DNA of 14,117 bases from Bacteroidales bacterium (GCA_003557805.1 PWNY01000154.1:1-14117); one strand, 5' to 3'; shown: positions 7,209 to 13,513, counted from the first letter of the stretch. Notes: generated by a model not told the origin, from the sequence alone. Numbers and translations are program-made.

Positions 7209-8948
7209 TTACCGGTTCCTGCCGCCACTGCTGGAACTGCTGGAACTGCTGGAACTTCTTGATGAAGAAGAACTTCCGCTGCTCCTGCTTGTGCCGGTAC
7301 TCCTGCTTGTACCCACGCTCCTGCTTGAAGAAGAGGACCTGCTGCTGCTTCCAACGCTTGTACCTGTTGAAGTGCTGCGTGAGGAACTGCTTCCAACCCT
7401 TGAAGAAGATCCGGTTGTTCCGGTGGGCCTCCTGGTAGTGGTTGGAGTGCGTACCGAGCTACTACCCTGTGAGCCTGATGACTGACGGCTAGGCGGGGTG
7501 TAGGTTGGGCGTCCCCTGTCAACGCGGGTTGGCTGGGTAGTTGTTCCCCTTGCAGGAGGAGGTGTTACTGTCTGGGTGCCAACCTGCCTTGATCCTTCAG
7601 TCCTTGTAGGCGCGGCTGTTTCCCTGGTTGTTGCAGGCCGGCTTGTGGTTGACGGCCTTGCCCTCTGCGGCGTGCTTGGCTGCTGGTATGCAGGCGAAGT
7701 GTATGACCTTGGGGGTGTATAATTGATGCGTTCATTACCCGCCTCCCTTTCATGACTTACTCGTTCCGGGCGTTCGTAACGCTCTGTGCTTACCCTTTCA
7801 TACCGTTCCCTGGAGGCTGCCTGATATGACTCAATTGTCCTGGCAGGACTGTAGAGCTCACTTGCATCCCTTTCGCCTGAAGCGGTTGTAGCCCTCTCCG
7901 GCTGCTCTCCTGCAGAGCGTACACTTTCACGCACCCTCTCTTCAATGTGGTTGGTGCGGCTGTTGTCGTCTGCTGTCCTTTCCCTTGATGCCTGGCCGAG
8001 TTCAGCGACCTGGCGTTCGCCTTGCCGTTCAGCAGTCCTGGTTGAAGTGCGTGCACTGGCATCGCCTTCAGTTACCCTGTTGTCGGCTAGTACCTGCCTT
8101 CTGCCATCGTCACCACGTACTGTCCTTGCCTCGAAAGTTTCAGCAAAACTCTTTTCTCCGGAACGCTGTGTGCGTCCTTCAAAGCCTCCTCCGGTCGTGC
8201 TTCCGCTTGCTCCTCTTGGTCCGTAATGGTAATTAGCTGTGCGGTCAAAGCTGTTGTAGAAGTAATCGTGGTAGTGCCAGTAACCTCCATAACGGGAATA
8301 AGGTGAATAAAAGCCTGCATGGTAACCGTGCCAGAAGCCCAAACCATAGGGGCTGTAAGCGTGCATGTACCACCATGAATGCCTGTAATGGAAGGGGTGA
8401 CGCATGTATGACCAGTAGAGCGGGCTGGGGTGATAACCCCAATAATACAAGGGTGAAGCGAGGTGGAACCCGGAATAGTATATGCTCATCCCGTAATAGA
8501 ACGGGTCATACATATAGAAGTACATATTAGTGAAGAAGGGGTCGTAATACCTAAAGCTGTAATATGGCCTGTGGAATCTCCTTATCCTTGAAGCGTATGC
8601 GAAATCATAATAGTCTCCATAGTAATAGTGGTTGACTATAACCATATTACCCTCTTCATCATAGTAATAATCAAGGGTGTCCGCTGATTCTTCCTGCTGG
8701 TATGTTTCAGCGTACACGCCTGCTGACTGGCTTTGTCTTGCAGGTTCAGCCCTGTAGTCTTCAACGACCTCTACTACTCTTCCTGTGCTTCTTTCTTCAT
8801 CCTGAACTGGCTGCTGGACGCTGCCACCCCTTACCGCCTGAGGACTATAATAGACGTCGTCATGATCACTCGCTGCATAATAGGTTGCCGAGCAACCCGT
8901 TACTGCAAAGGCAATCATTATGCCGAAAAATTTAAGCAGTGTTTTCAT
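7209..8948 (-). CDS. Tyr/His-rich lipoprotein with Arg/Ser/Thr low-complexity tail
   Basis: With the start at 8948 the protein has 579 residues. The lipoprotein signal (1-18) ends in VTGC with Cys19, the only cysteine. DDVYYSPQAVRGG follows at 30-42. Residues 101-242 hold 36 Tyr and 13 His in 142 positions, plus many Phe, Trp, Pro and Gly. Residues 245-440 are charged and rich in Arg, Glu and Ala. The tail (about 440-579) is Thr/Pro/Arg-rich and then nearly pure Ser/Arg/Gly/Thr, ending in a 10-Ser run and GGRNR. The chosen ATG follows a strong GGGAGG ribosome-binding site; an in-frame ATG at 8984 would only add 12 residues ahead of the signal. The reading frame is intact despite the bias. No enzymatic domain is recognised. 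An envelope structural or surface-coating role is speculation. Divergent from proS, upstream of the barrel gene. Confidence 0.85.
   Translation of the reverse strand: MKTLLKFFGIMIAFAVTGCSATYYAASDHDDVYYSPQAVRGGSVQQPVQDEERSTGRVVEVVEDYRAEPARQSQSAGVYAETYQQEESADTLDYYYDEEGNMVIVNHYYYGDYYDFAYASRIRRFHRPYYSFRYYDPFFTNMYFYMYDPFYYGMSIYYSGFHLASPLYYWGYHPSPLYWSYMRHPFHYRHSWWYMHAYSPYGLGFWHGYHAGFYSPYSRYGGYWHYHDYFYNSFDRTANYHYGPRGASGSTTGGGFEGRTQRSGEKSFAETFEARTVRGDDGRRQVLADNRVTEGDASARTSTRTAERQGERQVAELGQASRERTADDNSRTNHIEERVRESVRSAGEQPERATTASGERDASELYSPARTIESYQAASRERYERVSTERYERPERVSHEREAGNERINYTPPRSYTSPAYQQPSTPQRARPSTTSRPATTRETAAPTRTEGSRQVGTQTVTPPPARGTTTQPTRVDRGRPTYTPPSRQSSGSQGSSSVRTPTTTRRPTGTTGSSSRVGSSSSRSTSTGTSVGSSSRSSSSSRSVGTSRSTGTSRSSGSSSSSRSSSSSSSSSSGGRNR
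7230..7256. repeat. 9-base tandem repeat, 3 perfect copies
   Basis: GCTGGAACT occurs three times in a row (7230-7256). On the coding (minus) strand it encodes Ser-Ser-Ser units within the terminal poly-Ser run of the Tyr-rich lipoprotein. The 9-base period keeps the frame, so copy-number change would alter only tail length. Confidence 0.8.
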
Positions 8949-8952
8949 GACA

Positions 8953-8960
8953 TTTCCTCC
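8953..8960 (-). promoter_or_regulatory. strong Shine-Dalgarno site of the Tyr-rich lipoprotein gene
   Basis: On the minus strand the start at 8948 is preceded by GGGAGGAAATGTCATG, placing a GGAGG core about 7 bases before the ATG. Other genes in this window lack such a site, as is normal in Bacteroidota. It decides the start in favour of 8948 over the in-frame ATG at 8984. Confidence 0.6.
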
Positions 8961-8981
8961 CGGTTGTTTTTTTGGTTTATA

Positions 8982-8989
8982 CAAAGTTA
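8982..8989 (-). promoter_or_regulatory. -7 element of the Tyr-rich lipoprotein gene
   Basis: TAACTTTG on the minus strand matches TAnnTTTG exactly. Predicted start is near 8977, leaving a leader of about 28 bases that contains the Shine-Dalgarno. No clear TTTG at -33. The annotated ORF extension to 8984 would start upstream of this transcription start, which supports the start at 8948. Confidence 0.5.
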
Positions 8990-9012
8990 ATAAGTTAACC
9001 CGACTTTTTTGT

Positions 9013-9020
9013 TAATTTTG
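9013..9020 (+). promoter_or_regulatory. -7 element of proS
   Basis: TAATTTTG followed by CGCC matches the Bacteroidota -7 element exactly and lies 51 bases upstream of the proS ATG, giving a leader of about 45 bases. No good TTTG is found at -33. It sits back to back with the lipoprotein -7 element at 8982-8989, so the two promoters probably overlap. Confidence 0.55.
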
Positions 9021-9070
9021 CGCCATTGGTTCTGACATAAAAAACACAAATACTATACCAAAACAGACTT

Positions 9071-10546
9071 ATGGCTAAAGATTTTTCTACCAGGGAAGAG
9101 AACTATTCGAAATGGTATAACGATATAGTTCAAAGGGCAGGACTTGCTGAGGCTTCTGCCGTCAGGGGATGTATGGTTATTAAACCCTATGGGTATTCCA
9201 TATGGGAGAAAATGCAGGCTGCCCTGGACAAGATGTTCAAGGATACCGGCCACTCCAATGCTTATTTCCCTCTTTTCATACCAAAATCCTTTTTCAGCCG
9301 TGAGGCTGACCATGTTGAGGGCTTTGCGAAGGAGTGCGCTGTTGTGACGCACTACCGGCTGAAGAATGATCCTGACGGGAAGGGAGTGGTTGTAGATGAT
9401 ACTGCAAAACTTGAAGAAGAGCTTGTAATACGTCCTACCTCTGAAACTATAATCTGGGACACTTACCGGCAGTGGGTGCAATCGTACCGGGATTTACCGA
9501 TACTGGTTAACCAGTGGGCAAATGTCGTCAGGTGGGAGATGCGAACCCGGATGTTCCTGCGTACCGCTGAATTCCTCTGGCAGGAGGGCCATACGGCACA
9601 TGAGACTAAAGAAGAGGCTCTTGAGGAGACATACAAGATACTCGACGTATATTCCGACTTTGCGGAGAAATTCATGGCGATACCGGTTCTGAAGGGTTCC
9701 AAATCAGAAAATGAAAGGTTTGCGGGTGCTGTCGATACACTGTGTATTGAGGCCCTGATGCAGGACGGTAAAGCACTGCAGGCAGGCACATCCCATTTTT
9801 TGGGCCAGAACTTTGCCAGGGCATTTGACGTTAAGTTCGCAAGCAGGGATGGTACGCTGGAACATGTATGGGCAACATCATGGGGCGTGTCGACCCGCCT
9901 GGTCGGGGCACTTATAATGGCACATTCGGATGACAACGGCCTGGTGCTTCCGCCAAAACTCGCCCCGGTACAAAGCGTTGTAATACCGATATACAGGAAT
10001 GATGACCAGTATGGTCTTGTATGTCAAAAAGCAAAAGAGATCAGGGATAAGCTCGAAAAGCAGGGGATACTTGTAAAGCTTGATGACCGCGATACATACA
10101 AGCCTGGATGGAAGTTCAATGAATATGAGTTCAAGGGTGTGCCTGCAAGGCTGGCAGTTGGCCCGAGAGATGTTGAGAATGGTACTGTTGAGGTGGTTCG
10201 TCGTGACACCCTGAAAAAGGAGGTGGTGCCTGTTGAAAATATCGGCAGCTACGTATCATCCTTGCTGGAGGAGATTCAGGAGAACCTTTACAAAAGGGCC
10301 CTCGCCTTCAGGGAGGCTAACACATTCACGGCCGATACATGGGAGGAGTTCAGGAACATCCTTGATGATAAGGGAGGTTTTATATACGCACACTGGGATG
10401 GTACAGCAGAAACCGAACAGAAGATCAAGGAGGAGACAAAGGCAACTATACGTTGCATACCGCTTGATGACAATAAGGAGAAGGGCCGTTGCGTTTATTC
10501 CGGTAAGCCTTCTGAAAGAAGGGTGGTGTTTGCAAGGGCCTATTAG
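9071..10546 (+). CDS. proS: proline--tRNA ligase, eukaryote/archaeal-type
   Basis: Class II aminoacyl-tRNA synthetase that charges tRNA-Pro with proline in the cytosol. The 491-residue protein is the short form without the INS editing domain of the E. coli-type enzyme. Motifs seen: RPTSET (121-126); motif 2 region VVRWEMRTRMFLRTAEFLWQ (152-171) with EGHTAH; TSHFLGQNF (240-248) and motif 3 region WATSWGVSTRLVGAL (267-281) with HSDDNGLVLPP. An anticodon-binding domain covers about 300-400. The C-terminal domain ends in the conserved aromatic tail FARAY. In the zinc-binding part of archaeal enzymes several Cys are expected; here only two remain (RCIP, GRCVYSGKP) and HWDG stands where a Cys pair would be, so zinc binding is probably lost. 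Start ATG follows a consensus -7 element. SPOR gene follows after 47 bases. Confidence 0.97.
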   Translation: MAKDFSTREENYSKWYNDIVQRAGLAEASAVRGCMVIKPYGYSIWEKMQAALDKMFKDTGHSNAYFPLFIPKSFFSREADHVEGFAKECAVVTHYRLKNDPDGKGVVVDDTAKLEEELVIRPTSETIIWDTYRQWVQSYRDLPILVNQWANVVRWEMRTRMFLRTAEFLWQEGHTAHETKEEALEETYKILDVYSDFAEKFMAIPVLKGSKSENERFAGAVDTLCIEALMQDGKALQAGTSHFLGQNFARAFDVKFASRDGTLEHVWATSWGVSTRLVGALIMAHSDDNGLVLPPKLAPVQSVVIPIYRNDDQYGLVCQKAKEIRDKLEKQGILVKLDDRDTYKPGWKFNEYEFKGVPARLAVGPRDVENGTVEVVRRDTLKKEVVPVENIGSYVSSLLEEIQENLYKRALAFREANTFTADTWEEFRNILDDKGGFIYAHWDGTAETEQKIKEETKATIRCIPLDDNKEKGRCVYSGKPSERRVVFARAY

Positions 10547-10555
10547 GGAAACTTG

Positions 10556-10575
10556 ACAAAAACATCTATTTTTGT
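10556..10575. repeat. inverted repeat between proS and the SPOR gene, overlapping a -7 element
   Basis: ACAAAAA (10556-10562) and TTTTTGT (10569-10575) are perfect inverse copies with a 6-base loop, 10 bases after the proS stop. As RNA this is a weak AT hairpin that could help end proS transcription. The right arm is also part of the TATTTTTG -7 element of the next gene. Confidence 0.4.
10567..10574 (+). promoter_or_regulatory. -7 element upstream of the SPOR-domain gene
   Basis: TATTTTTG matches TAnnTTTG exactly. Predicted start of transcription is near 10580, only about 14 bases before the GTG start at 10594, a very short leader. No TTTG at the right -33 spacing. It may be used alongside read-through from proS. 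Confidence 0.4.
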
Positions 10576-10593
10576 GTAAATCAACAAGGTAGA

Positions 10594-11103
10594 GTGATTA
10601 GACCTGTTTGTAAAATATCGATTAAGATTTCCATGCTGTTGTTAATGCTGGTCCCGGGCTTTTCACAGGTGCCCCAGGGCAACGTGCTTGTGCAGGAAAG
10701 TTTGCCGGATTCCCTTGTAGTGGACAGCCTTATGACCGATACCATAAAGGAGCTGCATCCCCTGGAGTGGGATTACGTTGACCAGGCAAAGGAGATAGCC
10801 CTTCTTCTGCATGCTCACAGGAGTGCCGTAGCCAGGGAAAGAGGTGTTACAGGGTACAGGGTGCACTTATATATGGACTCGGGAAACCGCGCACGCCTCA
10901 ACACCCAGCGCGAACAGGCCGGCTTTGAGGAGAAATACCCGGACCAGGCTTCATATATTATTTATGAGGAACCCTATTTTAAACTCAGGGCAGGCGATTT
11001 TCGCACCCGCCTTGATGCACGCCGCTTTCTGGAAAAGATCAGGGAAGATTACCCCTCAGCCTACATTGTGGTTGACAGGATAAACTTCCCTGAGATGAAT
11101 TAG
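10594..11103 (+). CDS. exported SPOR-domain protein
   Basis: A 169-residue predicted secreted or periplasmic protein. The N-terminus has basic residues (R3, K7, K11), a hydrophobic core at 14-22 and a likely cleavage after GFSQ. A spacer (25-80) is rich in acidic residues. The C-terminal SPOR domain covers about 84-166: GYRVHLYMDSGNRARLNTQ opens it, and YIIYEEPYFKLRAGDFRTRL (about 132-151), DARRFLEKIRE and AYIVVDRI close it. SPOR domains bind denuded glycan strands of peptidoglycan, often at division sites, so a cell-wall role is likely. The start is a GTG; the first ATG at 10633 would remove the basic part of the signal peptide, so GTG is preferred. It is probably transcribed with or just after proS and ends at a hairpin terminator. 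Confidence 0.87.
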   Translation: MIRPVCKISIKISMLLLMLVPGFSQVPQGNVLVQESLPDSLVVDSLMTDTIKELHPLEWDYVDQAKEIALLLHAHRSAVARERGVTGYRVHLYMDSGNRARLNTQREQAGFEEKYPDQASYIIYEEPYFKLRAGDFRTRLDARRFLEKIREDYPSAYIVVDRINFPEMN

Positions 11104-11105
11104 CC

Positions 11106-11127
11106 CCGGGGAATTCTCCCCGGATTT
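11106..11127 (+). terminator. intrinsic terminator after the SPOR gene
   Basis: CCGGGGA (11106-11112) and TCCCCGG (11117-11123) form a perfect 7-bp stem with the 4-base loop ATTC, followed by ATTT. It begins 3 bases after the SPOR stop and lies in the 38-base gap before the convergent aldolase gene. The T-tract is short; on the minus strand no T-run follows, so a plus-strand terminator is likelier. Confidence 0.6.
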
Positions 11128-11141
11128 AAACATTAACTGTA

Positions 11142-12221
11142 TTAATTCCTGTCAAGTGCATTCAGGTCGTCATACGCCTGCTTTAGCCTGTCGCGCATAC
11201 TTTCTTCAGCCTTGCGCAGCCATGCCCTCGGATCGTAGTACTTTTTATTGGGCTTGTCATCCCCTTCGGGATTACCTATCTGGCCCTGAAGGTAACCTTC
11301 ATTTTTACTGTAGAAGTCAAGTACCCCTTTCCAGAAAGCCCACTGTGTATCGGTATCGATATTCATTTTTATAACGCCATAGGATATGGCCTCCCTGATC
11401 TCCTGGTGGGTTGATCCGCTCCCGCCGTGAAACACAAAGCTCACGGGGTTGGGGCCTGTACCGAACTTCTTGATTATGTGTTCCTGTGAGTTACGGAGGA
11501 TTACAGGCTGCAGCTTTACGTTACCGGGTTTATAAACCCCGTGTACATTACCAAAAGCCGCGGCTATAGTGAACTTCTCGGAAATCTTCATCAGGCTTTC
11601 ATACATCTGTGCAACCTCTTCTGGCTGGGTATACAGTTTTGAGCTGTCAATGTCAGTGTTATCCACCCCGTCTTCTTCTCCTCCGGTCACTCCCAGTTCC
11701 ACCTCAAGGGTCATACCCATTGCAGACATCCGCTCATGGTATTTGCTGCTTATCGCTATATTCTCTTCAAGGCTCTCTTCAGACAGGTCCAGCATATGTG
11801 AGCTGAAAAGCGGCTTACCTGTCTTTTTAAACTCTTTTTCGCTTGCATCCAGCAGGCCGTCTATCCAGGGGAGGAGTTTTTTTGCAGCATGGTCTGTATG
11901 CAGTATTACCCTTACCCCGTATTCCTTAGCCATCATATGTATGTGCCGGGCCCCTGAAACTGCACCCGCAATGGCTGCCTTCTGACCGTCATTATTAAGT
12001 GACTTGCCGGCGAAGAAATGTGCACCCCCATTGGAAAACTGTATTATAACGGGGGAGTTAAAATCCCTTGCTGCTTCCAAAACGGAGTTGATTGTATTTG
12101 TGCCTGTTACGTTGATTGCAGGAAGGGCAAACTGGTTCTCCTTTGCAATGCGGAATACTTCCTGAACGTCATTGCCTGTCAGTACTCCTGGTTCGATGTG
12201 TTTCATCAGTTTTGATGTCAT
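11142..12221 (-). CDS. fbaA: class II fructose-bisphosphate aldolase
   Basis: Zinc-dependent aldolase of glycolysis and gluconeogenesis that splits fructose 1,6-bisphosphate into glyceraldehyde 3-phosphate and dihydroxyacetone phosphate. With the start at 12221 the protein has 359 residues, the E. coli FbaA length, and closely resembles that enzyme. HTDHAAKKLLPWIDGLLD (108-125) holds the catalytic Asp110 and zinc ligand His111. Glu175 (LEVELG), His227 (GNVHGVYKPG) and His265 (FHGGSGS) complete the metal site. TGGEEDGVDN is the active-site loop, NIDTDTQW (287-294) binds phosphate and NKKYYDPRAWLR is the conserved tail. The open frame extends upstream to an ATG at 12419, but those 66 residues have no counterpart in FbaA and lie across the divergent promoter, so 12221 (or the ATG at 12206) is preferred. 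Converges on the SPOR gene. Confidence 0.97.
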   Translation of the reverse strand: MTSKLMKHIEPGVLTGNDVQEVFRIAKENQFALPAINVTGTNTINSVLEAARDFNSPVIIQFSNGGAHFFAGKSLNNDGQKAAIAGAVSGARHIHMMAKEYGVRVILHTDHAAKKLLPWIDGLLDASEKEFKKTGKPLFSSHMLDLSEESLEENIAISSKYHERMSAMGMTLEVELGVTGGEEDGVDNTDIDSSKLYTQPEEVAQMYESLMKISEKFTIAAAFGNVHGVYKPGNVKLQPVILRNSQEHIIKKFGTGPNPVSFVFHGGSGSTHQEIREAISYGVIKMNIDTDTQWAFWKGVLDFYSKNEGYLQGQIGNPEGDDKPNKKYYDPRAWLRKAEESMRDRLKQAYDDLNALDRN

Positions 12222-12263
12222 ATAAGAATGTTTTTGAATTTGTATTTCACCTTTTCCGGGGAT

Positions 12264-12271
12264 CAAAATTA
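12264..12271 (-). promoter_or_regulatory. -7 element of the aldolase gene
   Basis: TAATTTTG on the minus strand is an exact TAnnTTTG match. Predicted start near 12259 gives a leader of about 38 bases to the ATG at 12221 and argues against the longer ORF start at 12419. No clear TTTG at -33. Confidence 0.5.
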
Positions 12272-12284
12272 ACAAAATAAACCA

Positions 12285-12292
12285 TATTTTTG
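12285..12292 (+). promoter_or_regulatory. -7 element of the glycosyltransferase gene
   Basis: TATTTTTG followed by CGG matches the Bacteroidota -7 element exactly. Predicted start near 12297 gives a leader of about 58 bases to the TTG start at 12355. The element forms part of the left arm of the inverted repeat at 12287-12322. Confidence 0.5.
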
Positions 12293-12322
12293 CGGTTTCC
12301 ATACATGGTAAATCCGCAAAAA
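12287..12322. repeat. long imperfect palindrome in the aldolase/glycosyltransferase divergent region
   Basis: TTTTTGCGG (12287-12295) and CCGCAAAAA (12314-12322) are perfect inverse copies. Inside them TTTCCAT (12296-12302) pairs with ATGG-T-AAA (12305-12312) apart from one extra T, and T12313 is also unpaired. The result is 16 base pairs around a 2-base loop. The left arm overlaps the -7 element, so this could be an operator, or a hairpin at the start of the glycosyltransferase mRNA. Confidence 0.6.
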
Positions 12323-12354
12323 GATAGCGCGGGATATCTAAAAACAGGATTATT

Positions 12355-13476
12355 TTGAAAATTGCAGTAAATACACGGCTGTTGCTCCCGGGCAGGCTGG
12401 AGGGGATTGGCTGGTTCACATATCAGTGTTTTAAAAGAATTGTAAAGGAAAACCCTGAACATCAGTTCTATTTTTTGTTCGACAGGCCATATAGCAGTGA
12501 ATTTGTATTTGGCCCCAACGTAGAGCCTGTAAGGCTTTTTCCCCAGGCACGACATCCCTTTTTATATTACCTTTACTTTGAATATGCGGTTGCAAGGGTT
12601 TTGAAAAGAAAAAGCGTTGACCTCTTTGTCTCTCCCGACGGTTTTTTGTCCCTTCGGTTCAATGGCCGGCAGCTTCCTGTCTTTCACGACCTTAATTTTA
12701 TGCATAATCCTGGTTTTCTGCCATTTATGACAGGCAAATACTATACTCACTTTTTCCCGAAATATGCCAGGAAAGCTGAACGGATCGTTACTGTATCGGG
12801 ATACTCAAAAAAGGATATAAATGCCACCTTTGGCTATCCGCAGGATAAAATTGATGTGGTATACAACGGGGTTCACGATGTGTTTTCGCCTGTTGGGGAT
12901 GAAGTGGTAAAATCAACACGGGACCTCTTTTCCGGGGGTCGGCCCTATTTTGTCTATATAGGTGCATTGCACAGGAGAAAGAACATTGAGAATATGTTGC
13001 GTGCATTTGACCGGTTCAGGGATACAGACAAAATTGGCCATAAACTTCTGCTGGTCGGTGCCCCCATGTTCGGTTCCTCCGACCTTGGCAGGATTTACCG
13101 GTCGATGAGATACCGGGATGATGTCATTTTCGTAGGCCGTCTTTACGGAAAGGCCCTCAGAAATGTTATGGCCTCATCAACAGCCCTGTTGCTGGTTTCT
13201 CATTTTGAGGGTTTTGGGGTTCCGATAATTGAGGCAATGCAGTGTGATGTTCCGGTGATCGCTTCAAATGTAACCAGTATGCCTGAAGTTGCGGGAGATG
13301 CTGCACTTTATGTTGAACCCTGCTCTGAAAACAGTATCTCATCTGCAATGAATAAAATCGTAGAGGATAAAGAGCTAAGGCGGGTGTTGGTTGAGAAGGG
13401 GAGATCCCAGAGGGAAAAGTTTTCCTGGGATAAAACTGCCGGCCTGCTGTGGGAAAGTATGAAGAAGTGCATGTAA
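12355..13476 (+). CDS. GT4-family glycosyltransferase, TTG start
   Basis: A 373-residue GT-B fold glycosyltransferase of family 4, which transfers a sugar from a nucleotide-sugar donor; donor and acceptor cannot be read from sequence. The N-terminal acceptor domain starts MKIAVNTRLL and includes PVFHDLNFMHNPGF (108-121) and IVTVSGYSKKDI (144-155). VVYNGVHDVF (168-177) lies at the domain boundary. The C-terminal donor domain has YIGALHRRKNIENMLRAF (201-218) and the EX7E motif, Glu285 and Glu293 in EGFGVPIIE, followed by CDVPVIASNVTSMPEVAG (297-314). The start is TTG: a stop at 12325 lies upstream in frame with no ATG between, and the TTG gives the canonical first strand of the fold. It has no signal peptide or membrane span and stands alone rather than in a polysaccharide cluster. 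Confidence 0.92.
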   Translation: MKIAVNTRLLLPGRLEGIGWFTYQCFKRIVKENPEHQFYFLFDRPYSSEFVFGPNVEPVRLFPQARHPFLYYLYFEYAVARVLKRKSVDLFVSPDGFLSLRFNGRQLPVFHDLNFMHNPGFLPFMTGKYYTHFFPKYARKAERIVTVSGYSKKDINATFGYPQDKIDVVYNGVHDVFSPVGDEVVKSTRDLFSGGRPYFVYIGALHRRKNIENMLRAFDRFRDTDKIGHKLLLVGAPMFGSSDLGRIYRSMRYRDDVIFVGRLYGKALRNVMASSTALLLVSHFEGFGVPIIEAMQCDVPVIASNVTSMPEVAGDAALYVEPCSENSISSAMNKIVEDKELRRVLVEKGRSQREKFSWDKTAGLLWESMKKCM

Positions 13477-13485
13477 GGAACAATC

Positions 13486-13513
13486 ATTGCAAAATTGCTT
13501 GTATTTTTGCAAT
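13486..13513. repeat. 9-bp inverted repeat overlapping the asnS promoter
   Basis: ATTGCAAAA (13486-13494) and TTTTGCAAT (13505-13513) are perfect inverse copies with a 10-base spacer. The right arm overlaps most of the -7 element, so a bound regulator would block asnS transcription. It could also act as a weak hairpin after the glycosyltransferase gene, whose stop lies 9 bases upstream. Confidence 0.5.
13502..13509 (+). promoter_or_regulatory. -7 element of asnS
   Basis: TATTTTTG followed by C is an exact TAnnTTTG match. Predicted start near 13514 leaves a leader of about 36 bases to the ATG at 13550. No clear TTTG at -33. Confidence 0.55.

Noticed and set aside
7162..7485. Plus-strand open frame encoding a Leu/Glu-rich peptide
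   Set aside because: It is the antisense of the Ser/Arg codon runs of the lipoprotein tail. Its LLELLEL pattern follows directly from those repeats, and its start overlaps the terminator hairpin.
7199..7522. Minus-strand Ala/Gln/Leu-rich frame overlapping the lipoprotein tail
   Set aside because: It is a frame-shifted reading of the same repetitive DNA. The lipoprotein frame is longer, has a signal peptide, an SD and a promoter.
7209..8948. CRISPR array or mobile element as explanation for the repetitive stretch
   Set aside because: The repeats are short, degenerate and codon-phased within one intact frame. There are no regularly spaced repeats with unique spacers, no transposase and no terminal inverted repeats.
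8949..8984. 12-residue N-terminal extension of the Tyr-rich lipoprotein
   Set aside because: It would displace the lipoprotein signal from the N-terminus and starts upstream of the predicted transcription start. The SD fits 8948.
9053..9481. Minus-strand 142-codon frame antisense to proS
   Set aside because: Shadow of proS codons, without a signal, domain or promoter.
11569..11985. Plus-strand 138-codon frame antisense to the aldolase gene
   Set aside because: It lies wholly inside a highly conserved gene on the other strand; Ser-rich translation and no start context mark it as a shadow.
12222..12419. 66-residue N-terminal extension of the aldolase
   Set aside because: No counterpart in FbaA-type enzymes, and it would cover the divergent promoter and palindrome. 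The ATG at 12221 gives the normal length.
12355..13476. A capsule or O-antigen gene cluster around the glycosyltransferase
   Set aside because: Only one glycosyltransferase is present; its neighbours are aldolase and asnS, so no polysaccharide cluster can be claimed in this window.
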